A stretch of 64,000 nucleotides of DNA, taken from NCBI GenBank assembly GCA_902578255.1, contig CACHCH010000001.1, positions 62,001 through 126,000 of the forward strand. The letters run 5' to 3'. Numbering within the stretch: the stretch's first letter is position 1; each line of letters begins with the position of its first letter. The translations under genes were made by a program, and so were the position numbers. The notes below the pieces were generated by a model. It searched no databases and was not told the DNA's origin. It saw only the letters and a program-made list of their open reading frames with translations. The stretch is from an uncultured Pelagibacteraceae bacterium (GTDB lineage: Bacteria; Pseudomonadota; Alphaproteobacteria; Pelagibacterales; Pelagibacteraceae). Positions 34,657 through 44,188 of this stretch are shown here, piece after piece.

Positions 34657-36087
34657 TTACTTTTTGCTAACTTTTTTTAATTTTTTAGCAGCTGACTTTG
34701 ATTTTACTGTTTTTGTTGAAGTTTTTTTTTCTTTCACGGTTTTTGCCTCAGACCTTTTCTTACTATCTTTTTTTTTATGGTCTTGATCATGACTATGCTC
34801 ATTTGCTTCTTTCAAAATTTTTTCAGCTTCGGATTTTGATATTTCCTTATTATTTGCTTTTCCTTTTTCTTTAATTAAGTTTAAAATTTTTTCCTCATAA
34901 ACTGTTCCTCTTAAGCTAGCAACAGCAGATGGGTTTTTTTGATAAAAATCCATTACCATTTTTTCTTGTCCTGGCATCATCCTAAGTTGTTTTTGTACCT
35001 CATTCTGAATTTCAACTTCACTAACTTTTATTTGATTTTTTTCTCCAAATTCATTTAAGATTAGCCCAGTCTTAATTCGAGTTTTAGCTTTTTCCTCGAA
35101 AGTTTTCTTATTTTTTTTTAACTCTTCTTCAGACATCCCCTGTGAAAGAATTTTAACTTCTTCCTCAATTAGATTTTCAGGAACATCTTCAACTTTAATC
35201 TTTTCAATTTCTTTTAATATCTGATTTTTTGATAGTTGATCAAGAGAGTTTTTATATTCATCATTTATTTGTCTAGAAATTAAACTTTTAAGATCTTTTA
35301 AATCTTTAGCACCTAAATTTTTTGCAAAATTATCATCAATTTTAACTTCCTCTGGTTGTTTTATATTTAAAATTTTACAATTAAACTTAGCTTTTTTGTT
35401 TACCAATTCTTTTTCAGGAAAATTCTCAGGTAATATTGCTTCAACTATTTTTTCATCATCTTTCTTTACTCCGATTAACTGCTTATCAAATCCTTTTAGG
35501 AATAAATCTTTTCCAAGAGTTAATTGAGTATTTTTTCCTTCATTCCCTTTGAATTCTTTACCATCTATTGTTGCTTTGTAATCCAAAGCGACTAGATCAC
35601 CATCTTTTGCTTTTGTTTCAGGTTTGGTGTCTTTAAAATTTGGTTGATTTTTTGCTATTTCTTTTATTCTTTTATCGGTTTCACTATCTTCTATCTTAAC
35701 TGTATATTGATTAAATTTTATATTTTCTAATGATTTAATATCAACTTTAGGTAATTCAGTAACTGATAAAACATATTCCAGCTCCTTATCTTCTCCATAA
35801 GTTTTTAAATCCAATTTAGGTTGACCAGCTGGTTTTATTTTATTTTCTTCTAAAGCTTTTGTTGAAGTATCTTTCAAAACTTTATCTAAAACTTCTCCAA
35901 ATACAGCCTTACCAAATTGTCTTTTTAAAACCTCTTTTGGAACTTTTCCTGGTCGAAAACCTTTCAGATTTACAGTCCCTTTAATCTCTTCATACTTTTC
36001 ATCCATATAAGAGTTCATAGTCTCTTTATCGATTAAAACTTTGAGATCTTTGTTTAAACCTTTTTTATTTTCTATTGTGACTTTCAT
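34657..36087 (-). CDS. tig: Trigger factor
   Basis: [22 protein letters not shown] ribosome-binding signature, FKBP-like middle domain, upstream of clpP. Confidence 0.95.
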   Translation of the reverse strand: MKVTIENKKGLNKDLKVLIDKETMNSYMDEKYEEIKGTVNLKGFRPGKVPKEVLKRQFGKAVFGEVLDKVLKDTSTKALEENKIKPAGQPKLDLKTYGEDKELEYVLSVTELPKVDIKSLENIKFNQYTVKIEDSETDKRIKEIAKNQPNFKDTKPETKAKDGDLVALDYKATIDGKEFKGNEGKNTQLTLGKDLFLKGFDKQLIGVKKDDEKIVEAILPENFPEKELVNKKAKFNCKILNIKQPEEVKIDDNFAKNLGAKDLKDLKSLISRQINDEYKNSLDQLSKNQILKEIEKIKVEDVPENLIEEEVKILSQGMSEEELKKNKKTFEEKAKTRIKTGLILNEFGEKNQIKVSEVEIQNEVQKQLRMMPGQEKMVMDFYQKNPSAVASLRGTVYEEKILNLIKEKGKANNKEISKSEAEKILKEANEHSHDQDHKKKDSKKRSEAKTVKEKKTSTKTVKSKSAAKKLKKVSKK

Positions 36088-36097
36088 AATATTTTAA

Positions 36098-36182
36098 TGG
36101 TAGGGCGAAAAGGACTCGAACCTTCACATGTTGCCATATTGGTTCCTAAGACCAACGCGTCTACCAATTCCGCCATCGCCCC
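36098..36182 (-). tRNA. tRNA-Leu (anticodon TAG), CCA encoded
   Basis: Reverse complement GGGGCGATGGCGGAATTGGTAGACGCGTTGGTCTTAGGAACCAATATGGCAACATGTGAAGGTTCGAGTCCTTTTCGCCCTACCA with long variable arm. Confidence 0.95.
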
Positions 36183-36282
36183 ACAAATTACGTGGTTTTA
36201 TATATTATTGAAACTATTTGTCCAATGACAAATACTTAAAAATTATCTATTTATCTAACTAATTTTATATTACTTTTAAAAA

Positions 36283-36534
36283 ATGATTATTTCACCTTGC
36301 ATAAGCATTTGTAAAACAGATCCTTCTACTGGTTATTGTTATGGGTGTGGTAGAAGCAATGAAGAAAAGCAAATATGGAAGAAAGAAGATACATCTGATG
36401 ATTGGAAACAAAGCAATCTAGAGCAGATAAAAAAAAGATTATCTGGTTGGCAGCTTGAAAGCTTCAATGAGTCTTATGAGTATAAGATAAATAATGGAAT
36501 GTCTTTGTTCAAAAAAAATCAAATTAAAGAATAA
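36283..36534 (+). CDS. DUF1289 family Cys-rich small protein
   Basis: ISPCISICKTDPSTGYCYGCGRSNEE...W. Confidence 0.85.
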   Translation: MIISPCISICKTDPSTGYCYGCGRSNEEKQIWKKEDTSDDWKQSNLEQIKKRLSGWQLESFNESYEYKINNGMSLFKKNQIKE

Positions 36535-36542
36535 AGTACTAT

Positions 36543-36716
36543 ATGAGTAAAGTAAAATTAATTAGTATTATTTATGCTATAGGAATAATAATTGGCGCTC
36601 TTTTTCTTGAGGTCTGGGCTGCAGAGACATCATTCATCAAAACAATTGGGGTTTTTATATGGACAATAGCATTTTTAATCGCATTATTTTTTGCTGATAA
36701 AAGTGAAAAAAAGTAA
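36543..36716 (+). CDS. Hypothetical two-TM small membrane protein (57 aa)
   Basis: MSKVKLISIIYAIGIIIGALFLEVWAAETSFIKTIGVFIWTIAFLIALFFADKSEKK, 8 nt after the DUF1289 gene; below the ORF-track length cutoff. Confidence 0.6.
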   Translation: MSKVKLISIIYAIGIIIGALFLEVWAAETSFIKTIGVFIWTIAFLIALFFADKSEKK

Positions 36717-36775
36717 TTTAAGAACATTTCTTCTAGTAATTTCTATTAAAAAAATTGAGGGGTTTGATAGCAAAG

Positions 36776-36913
36776 CTAATCTTTTATTTTATCTTTAATT
36801 TTTTTATTAATTAAATTTTTTTTTTTAAGATTGAACCTATTATTGGTGATATTAGATCGATGTTTTGCAAAAGCCTGCTTTTGGGCTTGGCGCATTGCTC
36901 TTTTAGAAGACAT
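36776..36913 (-). CDS. Small, highly basic hypothetical protein (45 aa)
   Basis: Reverse-strand ATG..TAG: MSSKRAMRQAQKQAFAKHRSNITNNRFNLKKKNLINKKIKDKIKD, starting 10 nt after the 36924 gene's stop; not in ORF track. Confidence 0.4.
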   Translation of the reverse strand: MSSKRAMRQAQKQAFAKHRSNITNNRFNLKKKNLINKKIKDKIKD

Positions 36914-36923
36914 ATATTTTAAT

Positions 36924-37481
36924 TTAATACTCTATTTCTAAACTATCAATGATTTTTAGATTTTTATTAGATATTAGTATTTCTCCAGAGGAAGATGCGT
37001 AGTCAAATATCTCAGAAATTACAACATAGTGAGTTACAAAAATTAAATTAGTTTTTCTATCCCATCCTAATAAAAATTTTTGAAAATCTTCCATTTGCTG
37101 TTTTTTGTTTTGTGAAAATTTGGTGCTAAAAAAAGAATTTAAAAAACTTTTTGTTTCGTAGCTTTTAAAAGCTATAGAAGCAGTTTCTTTACACCTACAC
37201 CATTCGCTAGAATACACATTCTTTATTTTAATCTTATTTTCTAAAAAAAATTTTCCAATTTTTTTTGATTGAATTCTTCCACTTTCACTTAGATTTCTTT
37301 GTGTTGTACAATCATTGATATTAAAATTTACAGGGTCTCCTCCGCCAGGTGCATAAGCATGTCTTATAAAGATTAATTTTCCACCTTTTTTTAGGTTTTC
37401 AATTAAATTTTTTTTTGAATCTGCTTTAACTGGTGAATTTATAGATATAAATATTATTAAAATTAATTTTAAAAATTTCAT
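36924..37481 (-). CDS. Histidine phosphatase family protein (SixA/phosphoglycerate mutase-like), secreted
   Basis: Signal peptide; KLIFIRHAYAPGGGDP (RHA motif), NLSESGRIQSKKIG, SSEWCRCKETA, LIFVTHYVVIS. Confidence 0.85.
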   Translation of the reverse strand: MKFLKLILIIFISINSPVKADSKKNLIENLKKGGKLIFIRHAYAPGGGDPVNFNINDCTTQRNLSESGRIQSKKIGKFFLENKIKIKNVYSSEWCRCKETASIAFKSYETKSFLNSFFSTKFSQNKKQQMEDFQKFLLGWDRKTNLIFVTHYVVISEIFDYASSSGEILISNKNLKIIDSLEIEY

Positions 37482-37483
37482 AA

Positions 37484-38158
37484 ATGAGTATTAAATTTAA
37501 AAAATTAAATAAAACAATTGTTAATTGTAAAAAATGCAAAAGGTTAATAAATTTTAGTAAGAAAATTGCAATTGTAAAAAGAAAGCAAAATGTTGATGAA
37601 AGTTATTGGGGTAAACCTGTAACTGGATTTGGTCATGAAAATTCAAAACTTCTAATTGTAGGATTAGCACCCGCTGCTCATGGTGGAAATAGAACTGGAC
37701 GTGCTTTTACTGGAGATAAATCTGGAGATTTTTTGTTTAAGTGTTTATACAATGAAGGTATTGCAAACCAACCTACATCTCAAAAAATAGATGACGGACT
37801 TAAAGTTAAATCAACTTTCATAACAAATATTCTTAAGTGTGTTCCTCCTCAAGATAAACCAAATTTCAAAGAGATAAAGAATTGCTCTATATATTTTAAA
37901 AATGAAATTAAATACTTAAAAAAATTAAGGATCATTTTAACATTAGGAAAAACAGCATTTGATAATTTTCTAAAGATTTATTATGAACAATTTGAAATTA
38001 AAAAAAAATTTCTATTTAAACATGGAGAAAATTATTTATTACCAGACGGGAAAATTTTGATTTCTTGTTATCATCCAAGTCCAAGAAATGTAAATACAGG
38101 ACTTCTTAATGAAAAAAAAATGAGAAAAATTCTTAAGTTTATCAAAAAAAAATTATAG
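37484..38158 (+). CDS. Uracil-DNA glycosylase, family 5 (UdgB)-like
   Basis: CKKCKRL Cys motif; IVGLAPAAHGGNRTGRAFTGDKSGDFLF; SCYHPSPRNVNTG. Confidence 0.85.
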   Translation: MSIKFKKLNKTIVNCKKCKRLINFSKKIAIVKRKQNVDESYWGKPVTGFGHENSKLLIVGLAPAAHGGNRTGRAFTGDKSGDFLFKCLYNEGIANQPTSQKIDDGLKVKSTFITNILKCVPPQDKPNFKEIKNCSIYFKNEIKYLKKLRIILTLGKTAFDNFLKIYYEQFEIKKKFLFKHGENYLLPDGKILISCYHPSPRNVNTGLLNEKKMRKILKFIKKKL

Positions 38159-39271
38159 CCATCGTAAAGACTCCACATCATTACAAGCAATAATCTCATT
38201 ATTATTTCGATTTTCAAAATTTCTCAGAAAAGACGCTGGAGAAAGTTGATCGTTATAAAAGCTTTCTAAATTTTTCTGAGTATTTGATACTTGTTGTCTC
38301 GGCATATTCATTGCATAAATAATTGCCTCATTTAATGAATTAAAATCTGAAAACTTTATATAATCATTTTGTGGAATTTGTGGCTCATGCAAATGTCCAT
38401 AATTTGAAATTGGGATTGATTTCATTTTTATTGCTTCAATAAAATGATGACATAAAGGCATATCAGCACCTGGTGCTGTTAACAAAAAATCACTCTTTGA
38501 TATTAAATCAAAGTGCTGTTTATTTGTTAAGTTTGTCTTTGTTTTTTTAATTAAATTATCATTAATAGATAAGACTATTGGGGTTTTGGTGGGGTTGTAA
38601 TCTTTTAAATCATTGTATTTATTTAAAAAAAATATTTTATCTTTAAAATTTTCGATAACATAATGAATTATTTGAATTCTATTTAGTAATTTATAATTCT
38701 GATCATTATACCAAGTAAATTTTCCATAAACATCTTCATTTGTTGAGCCAGAGAAAAAAATTTTAATTAATTTTTTGTTATTTTTAAGTTTTTCTAAGCT
38801 GTCATATTCACGATTGTAAACTTTTGGATAAACATAATATGGTAAAAACAACTTGTTTTTTTTTACTTTTGAAAAGTAATTAGTATTAAAATTTAATTCA
38901 TCTTTATTGGAGGCTTTTTTATTTAAGAAAAATTTTGATTTTATTGCATTTTTCAAAAAAAAATTTGGAGATGCATATTTAAGAAAGTTATTTATTCCAA
39001 CTTTCTTTACAAAATCTAAAACAGAGAAAGATAAATCGTAAGAAAAATTATATTTTGAACAAAGACTTTTAAATAAAAAGTTTATAAACCTGCTATCTTT
39101 ATTTTTATAATTTTCTATGTCTATATATTGTCTATTTTTACTATGAAAAAAAAAATTTAACATAACTACACAAAACAACATGCTTTTTTTTATGAGTGAC
39201 TCAATATTTGATATTAAACTTTTAAAATCTGAGTATTTCTTTGTCCTAGGATTTTCTAAATCATGTGCCAT
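38153..39271 (-). CDS. Hypothetical protein, exostosin/glycosyltransferase-like C-terminal region
   Basis: KSDFLLTAPGADMPLCHHFIEAIKMKSIPISNYGHLHEPQIPQNDYIKF resembles exostosin-type C-termini; weak assignment. Confidence 0.5.
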   Translation of the reverse strand: MAHDLENPRTKKYSDFKSLISNIESLIKKSMLFCVVMLNFFFHSKNRQYIDIENYKNKDSRFINFLFKSLCSKYNFSYDLSFSVLDFVKKVGINNFLKYASPNFFLKNAIKSKFFLNKKASNKDELNFNTNYFSKVKKNKLFLPYYVYPKVYNREYDSLEKLKNNKKLIKIFFSGSTNEDVYGKFTWYNDQNYKLLNRIQIIHYVIENFKDKIFFLNKYNDLKDYNPTKTPIVLSINDNLIKKTKTNLTNKQHFDLISKSDFLLTAPGADMPLCHHFIEAIKMKSIPISNYGHLHEPQIPQNDYIKFSDFNSLNEAIIYAMNMPRQQVSNTQKNLESFYNDQLSPASFLRNFENRNNNEIIACNDVESLRWL

Positions 39272-39286
39272 TTAAAATTTTTAATT

Positions 39287-39703
39287 CTATAATTTTTCAT
39301 TTAAATATGGTTGAAATTTTTTCAATATACTTTCCGGTGTTTTAATTGGTTTTCCATCCATATTAACAAAGACTAAATGTATTTTTGCTATTACTATTTC
39401 TTTGTTATTTTTAAAAATATTTTGCCTCATAGTAAAAGATGTTTTTGAAAATGAAGTTATGCAAGATACGATAATAAGTTCGTCCTCTAAAAAAGCTGAT
39501 TTTTTGTAATCGATATTGCAGGATTTTACAATAATTAAAGCTTTAAAATCATTTTTAATTTTTATGTTACTTAAACCAATATTTGCTAAAGCCTCTGTTC
39601 TTGCTCTCTCAAGAAATTTTAAATAATTTGCATAATAAACAACACCTCCAGCATCAGTATCCTCGTAATAAATTTTAACCTGATGTTTAAAAAACTTAGT
39701 CAT
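39287..39703 (-). CDS. ybgC: Acyl-CoA thioester hydrolase, YbgC/4-hydroxybenzoyl-CoA thioesterase family
   Basis: VKIYYEDTDAGGVVYYANYLKFLERARTEAL hotdog signature. Confidence 0.9.
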   Translation of the reverse strand: MTKFFKHQVKIYYEDTDAGGVVYYANYLKFLERARTEALANIGLSNIKIKNDFKALIIVKSCNIDYKKSAFLEDELIIVSCITSFSKTSFTMRQNIFKNNKEIVIAKIHLVFVNMDGKPIKTPESILKKFQPYLNEKL

Positions 39704-39897
39704 TAAACTATGTTATCAAAAAATATTAAAATTTAATAGAAACTAAGATATAAAAAGATTAATGAAAGTATAGAGAATTTGGTTAATATTTTTGATAATT
39801 TGCAACTTTGGTTTTCCAAATGCAATACCTATATCTGACATAATTGCAGCAATACTTTTATCTTTTTAAGTATGAATTTAAAAAAATATTTAAAACT

Positions 39898-40548
39898 TTA
39901 ATTTTCTGAAAAATAAATATTTTGAAAATAAGAAACTGACTTCATTTTTGAATTATCGGTATCAGCCATTATAGCCAAGCCATCTAATTCATTCACATCT
40001 AAATCATGAAATTTTTTAAAGTCTTTTTTAACATTGGCCTTTACTGTTACCCATTTATTCAGATTATCTTTTGTTGTTGCTAACACATAATCTATTGATT
40101 TTTTAGTATATGGGCTTGGTGAGCTTTGGCCAACCATACTATTACTTGAAAAAACGTAATTAATGGCTCTATTTGAAAGTGGTGTTGCTCCAGTCTTTTT
40201 TACAGCGAAAACTCTAGCTGCAAAATCATGACCTTTTTTTGAATTCTCATTGATACCTTTTAAATCTTTTTCAATTTTCCATGTTATATTAATAAATGGG
40301 GTCTTGTTTAGATCAATTTTAACCTCTTTTCCAAGCCCAGATGCAGCATTATCTGCTACTGCCTTCAAAAAACTACCATTCTCATTTGATCCAACAGAAT
40401 AAACTGTTTTGTTGTCCGCTCCTCTGACTTTGCGAACATCAAGTTCAGAAAGTTCTTGCTCTGTAAATTTAAAAATATTTACACTTTCAGCTAATGCTGA
40501 ATTAATAAAAATTAAAGATGCAATTGCAATATAAAAAAATTTAAACAC
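39898..40548 (-). CDS. DUF3047 domain secreted protein
   Basis: Signal peptide; ITWKIEKDLKG...HDFAARVFAVKK...INYVFSS...LDGLAIMADTDNSKMKSVSYFQNIYF. Confidence 0.75.
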   Translation of the reverse strand: MFKFFYIAIASLIFINSALAESVNIFKFTEQELSELDVRKVRGADNKTVYSVGSNENGSFLKAVADNAASGLGKEVKIDLNKTPFINITWKIEKDLKGINENSKKGHDFAARVFAVKKTGATPLSNRAINYVFSSNSMVGQSSPSPYTKKSIDYVLATTKDNLNKWVTVKANVKKDFKKFHDLDVNELDGLAIMADTDNSKMKSVSYFQNIYFSEN

Positions 40549-40759
40549 ATTCCTCTTATAGATAAATTTTTTATAAATTCAATATTCTGCAACAATTTAA
40601 ACACCTAAATTTAAGATGGATTGCTATATGAACAATATGAAAATTATATTTATTTTTTGCTTTTGATTTATTGGTCTTTTATGATAGTAGCTCTTGTTTT
40701 GTCTAAAGAGGTTAAAACAGGTTTATCAAGAGTTACTAAATCAAAAATATTATTAATAT

Positions 40760-41764
40760 CTAAGGTAAAAGGATAATTTTAGGCGCTACACATGCGCCAT
40801 CATGTATTTGCTTAAAAGCATCTCCCCCACTTTTTAAATCTCTAAATTCAATCCAATCTAGTGATCCAATATCTTTGTTAGCTAAAATCTTTAAAGTTTG
40901 CTCAAAATCTTTGTTTGTATAACAATAAGTCCCTATAACTGTCACTTCTTGTAAAGTCATTTTTCTAAAATTAAAGGTGCCTGCAGGCTGAGATAAACCT
41001 ATGTGGATAACAGTTCCTCCAGGTTTTACTACTTCAATTGCTTGTTGTCTTGAGATTTCTAGGCCAACTGTATCAAAAACAATATCAAAATTATTACTAG
41101 CTATTTCTTTGTCATTAGGGGCTACATATTTGGCTTCTAAATATTTAGAGCATTCTTTTAGTCTCAATTTATTTGGATCAGAAAGGATTATGTCTTTGTT
41201 ACCTTTAATTTTAGATAATATTAGACCACATAACAGACCAATCGCACCACCACCTTGAATTAAGGTTTTACATTCAGACAAAGGTTTTCTTAATGCTTGC
41301 TCACCCATTAAAACTGCATGTAAAGAAACAGCAGTTGGCTCTGCTACTGGAGCCTTTTTTTTATCTAGACCATCTGGAATCTCATAAATGTTTTGATCAG
41401 GTGTCGAGACAAATTCTGCAAAAACTCCTTGTCTTTCAATTGGTTTATTCATGCCCAAAATAATTCTTTTTGGACAAAGGTGCTCTCTTCCACTTATGCA
41501 ATATTCACATTTACCACAAGTAATTAAAGGATTTAAAACAACATCTTTTCCTTTGAATTTTCCATTCTGAACCTCTCCACTTACCTCATGCCCCAATATT
41601 AATGGAGGCACTCTTCTTTCATCATGTCCATGATAAGCATGCATATCTGAACCACAAATACCTGATGCATGAATTTTAAGAATGCTTTCACCTGTTTTTT
41701 CTATAGGGTTTGGTTCATCTCTATAAACCATTTTCTGAGTACCAGTATACACTAGAGCTTTCAT
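40760..41764 (-). CDS. Zinc-dependent alcohol dehydrogenase (MDR family, sorbitol/threonine dehydrogenase-like)
   Basis: GICGSDMHAYHGHDERRVPPLILGHEVSGEV; CGKCEYCISGREHLCPKR. Confidence 0.88.
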   Translation of the reverse strand: MKALVYTGTQKMVYRDEPNPIEKTGESILKIHASGICGSDMHAYHGHDERRVPPLILGHEVSGEVQNGKFKGKDVVLNPLITCGKCEYCISGREHLCPKRIILGMNKPIERQGVFAEFVSTPDQNIYEIPDGLDKKKAPVAEPTAVSLHAVLMGEQALRKPLSECKTLIQGGGAIGLLCGLILSKIKGNKDIILSDPNKLRLKECSKYLEAKYVAPNDKEIASNNFDIVFDTVGLEISRQQAIEVVKPGGTVIHIGLSQPAGTFNFRKMTLQEVTVIGTYCYTNKDFEQTLKILANKDIGSLDWIEFRDLKSGGDAFKQIHDGACVAPKIILLP

Positions 41765-41765
41765 A

Positions 41766-43223
41766 TTATTTTTTTGCTAGTAAATAATAAGTTATACTAG
41801 AAAAAATTGCACCAATTATCCAAGAATAGGGCTGTAAAAACATTAAATTTACATTCCAAATTGTTGATGAGGAAAAAATGAAACCTAAAAACAAAGAATA
41901 AATTCCTTTTAAATGCCATCCTCCTGAATAAAAATATTTTCCTTCACCATCTAAAGAATAAATATCTTTATTACTTAATTCTTTATTTTTAATTAAATAG
42001 TAATCTGCAATCATAACACCAAACAAAGGACCAAAAAAAGAAGAGAAGGTATCAACAAAGGATAAAATACCGATCTGACTTAGCACTGAAAACCAAAATA
42101 TTGATACCAGAAAACCTAAAAGTCCAATAATTAAACTCGACGATTTCAAATTTAATTTACTTGGAATGAAGTTAATTAAAGAATATTGCGACGGAATAAA
42201 ATTTGAAACTAAGTTAGAAGAAATAGAAGCTAAAATTATAAAAATTAAAGCTGTTACTGTAATAACCAAATTATCAAACTTACCAATAATATCATTTGGA
42301 CTAGTTAAAATAGAACTTAAATCTAAGAATTTTAAATTAAGAAAAACATCAGATCCGATTACTATAAAGACCGAAAAAAAAGAAAAAATGATTAAATTAA
42401 ATATTAAACTTAAATTTCCTTTTTTTAATTCTTTTTCACTCTGAACATATCTCGAAAAATCACCAAAATTTACTAATAAAATTGAGAAATAAGCAAATAT
42501 AGTTCCAGCAATTGTAATTAATGGTAAAATATTATTTCTATCTAATAAGTTATTATAACTAAAAACCTCAAAAAATGCTTGGGATGTAGTTTTTACATCA
42601 TTGAGTAGTATGATGAAAAAAAATAATAATATACCAAAATAAACTATTATCGCGGAATAATTAATAATTTTTTTATTAAAATTTATTCCTACACTGAATA
42701 AGAAACTTTGAAGTGAAATAGCAATAATTATTGATATCCAGTCAATTACATTTAAACCTAATATAAAAGTTAAAAATATATTATTTTCAAGTATTGAAGT
42801 GTCTATACTAAATAAAGAGATTCTAATTAAATAAGTAAAGGCTTTTGATAAAAAATATGTTTGAACTCCAAACATAAAAATACCAACTAAACATCTTAAA
42901 AAGCCAAAATACTTTGCTCCTCTAAACCCTATAGATGATCTAAGAAAAACGGTGAATGGTAAGCCATATTTTTGAGACGGCTTTCCAATTAAATTTGAGA
43001 GAAAATATACTAATAAAGAACCAATAAGAGTTCCAAAAAAAACAACAAAAGTATTTAACTCATAAATAATATATAAAGATGTTATTAATGAAAATGCTAT
43101 TACGCTTTGAATGTTTACTGCCCAAAAAGAAAATAAATCTTTCCAATTCCAAACTTTATAATTAGGATTTACACTTACAAGATCCCAGTTAGATAGTGAG
43201 TATTTAACTTTTTTACGACTCAT
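41766..43223 (-). CDS. NCS1 family nucleobase:cation symporter
   Basis: About 12 TM; GKPSQKYGLPFTVFLRSSIGFRGAKYF; FGDFSRYVQSEKELKKGN; FFGPLFGVMIADYYLIK. Confidence 0.85.
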   Translation of the reverse strand: MSRKKVKYSLSNWDLVSVNPNYKVWNWKDLFSFWAVNIQSVIAFSLITSLYIIYELNTFVVFFGTLIGSLLVYFLSNLIGKPSQKYGLPFTVFLRSSIGFRGAKYFGFLRCLVGIFMFGVQTYFLSKAFTYLIRISLFSIDTSILENNIFLTFILGLNVIDWISIIIAISLQSFLFSVGINFNKKIINYSAIIVYFGILLFFFIILLNDVKTTSQAFFEVFSYNNLLDRNNILPLITIAGTIFAYFSILLVNFGDFSRYVQSEKELKKGNLSLIFNLIIFSFFSVFIVIGSDVFLNLKFLDLSSILTSPNDIIGKFDNLVITVTALIFIILASISSNLVSNFIPSQYSLINFIPSKLNLKSSSLIIGLLGFLVSIFWFSVLSQIGILSFVDTFSSFFGPLFGVMIADYYLIKNKELSNKDIYSLDGEGKYFYSGGWHLKGIYSLFLGFIFSSSTIWNVNLMFLQPYSWIIGAIFSSITYYLLAKK

Positions 43224-43288
43224 ATATAAATAATAAACTAATTAATTGTGATACAATATCTTTTTTTAGGTATTTAAATTTTTTACAT

Positions 43289-44188
43289 ATGAAAAATTTT
43301 ATTAGAAATAACATTGGTTATTTTGCAATGTTAATGGCTGTTATTGGCTTTGGGTCTGGTCCACCATTTGTAACTTTGGCTTTAAAAGAATTTTTTATAA
43401 TAGATCTATTAGCTGTACGTTTTTTAATCGCATTTGTACTTATGCTTTTGTTTTGTATTTTGATGAGGGTTGATATTTCAATAAAACAAGTAGGTCTAAA
43501 ACCTTTTTTAATGGGATTACTTAATCCATTTCTTGTAACATTGTCTTTTCACGTAGGGTTATTGTTGACAAGTCCAATTAATGGGGTGGCTATAATAAGC
43601 ACACTTCCACTTATACAACCATTTGTAGCAAAAATATTTTTAAAAGAAAAAATTGAGATTAAAGTAATTATTGGAGTATTGATAACTCTTGTGGGAACTT
43701 ATTTATTACTTACAAATCAATTCGATTCAGGTGCAGGGAATTATCTTGGTGACTTAATTATTTTTTTAGGAATGCTATGCGCTTCAATAAATGAAGTTAT
43801 TGGAAGAAAGTTTATGCAAACAAAAGTTAATCAGCTATCTGTAAATACTTTTCAATATTTTACAGGATTTGTGCTTTCTTTTTTAATTCTTTTTATTATT
43901 TGGCCAAATTCTAGTTTTCAATACACTCTTCATTTAGACTTTACACCTTCAGTAATAGCTGCTTTAACTTTATCTTTTATTACCTTTGCATCATATTTAT
44001 TTTACAACTACGCGCTAAGAAGGCTTCCTTTAGGTCGTATTAGTTTAATGTATCCCCTGACAGGTCCAATCGGAGCAACTTCAGCATGGATAGTAGTTGA
44101 TGCTGAAATTAATTTTAAAATATTTTTATCTCTTATAATAATTTTAATTGGTACAATAATACCATATATCAATAAAAATCTTAACTAA
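43289..44188 (+). CDS. EamA/DMT family transporter
   Basis: 10-TM EamA repeat; RFLIAFVLMLLFC; KIFLKEKIEIKVIIGVLITLVGTYLL. Confidence 0.88.
   Translation: MKNFIRNNIGYFAMLMAVIGFGSGPPFVTLALKEFFIIDLLAVRFLIAFVLMLLFCILMRVDISIKQVGLKPFLMGLLNPFLVTLSFHVGLLLTSPINGVAIISTLPLIQPFVAKIFLKEKIEIKVIIGVLITLVGTYLLLTNQFDSGAGNYLGDLIIFLGMLCASINEVIGRKFMQTKVNQLSVNTFQYFTGFVLSFLILFIIWPNSSFQYTLHLDFTPSVIAALTLSFITFASYLFYNYALRRLPLGRISLMYPLTGPIGATSAWIVVDAEINFKIFLSLIIILIGTIIPYINKNLN

Noticed and set aside
39704-39897. Possible remnant coding sequence upstream of ybgC (e.g. IAAIMSDIGIAFGKPKLQIIKNINQ on the minus strand)
   Set aside because: Short and unrecognisable; considered a tolQ remnant but no motif supports it.
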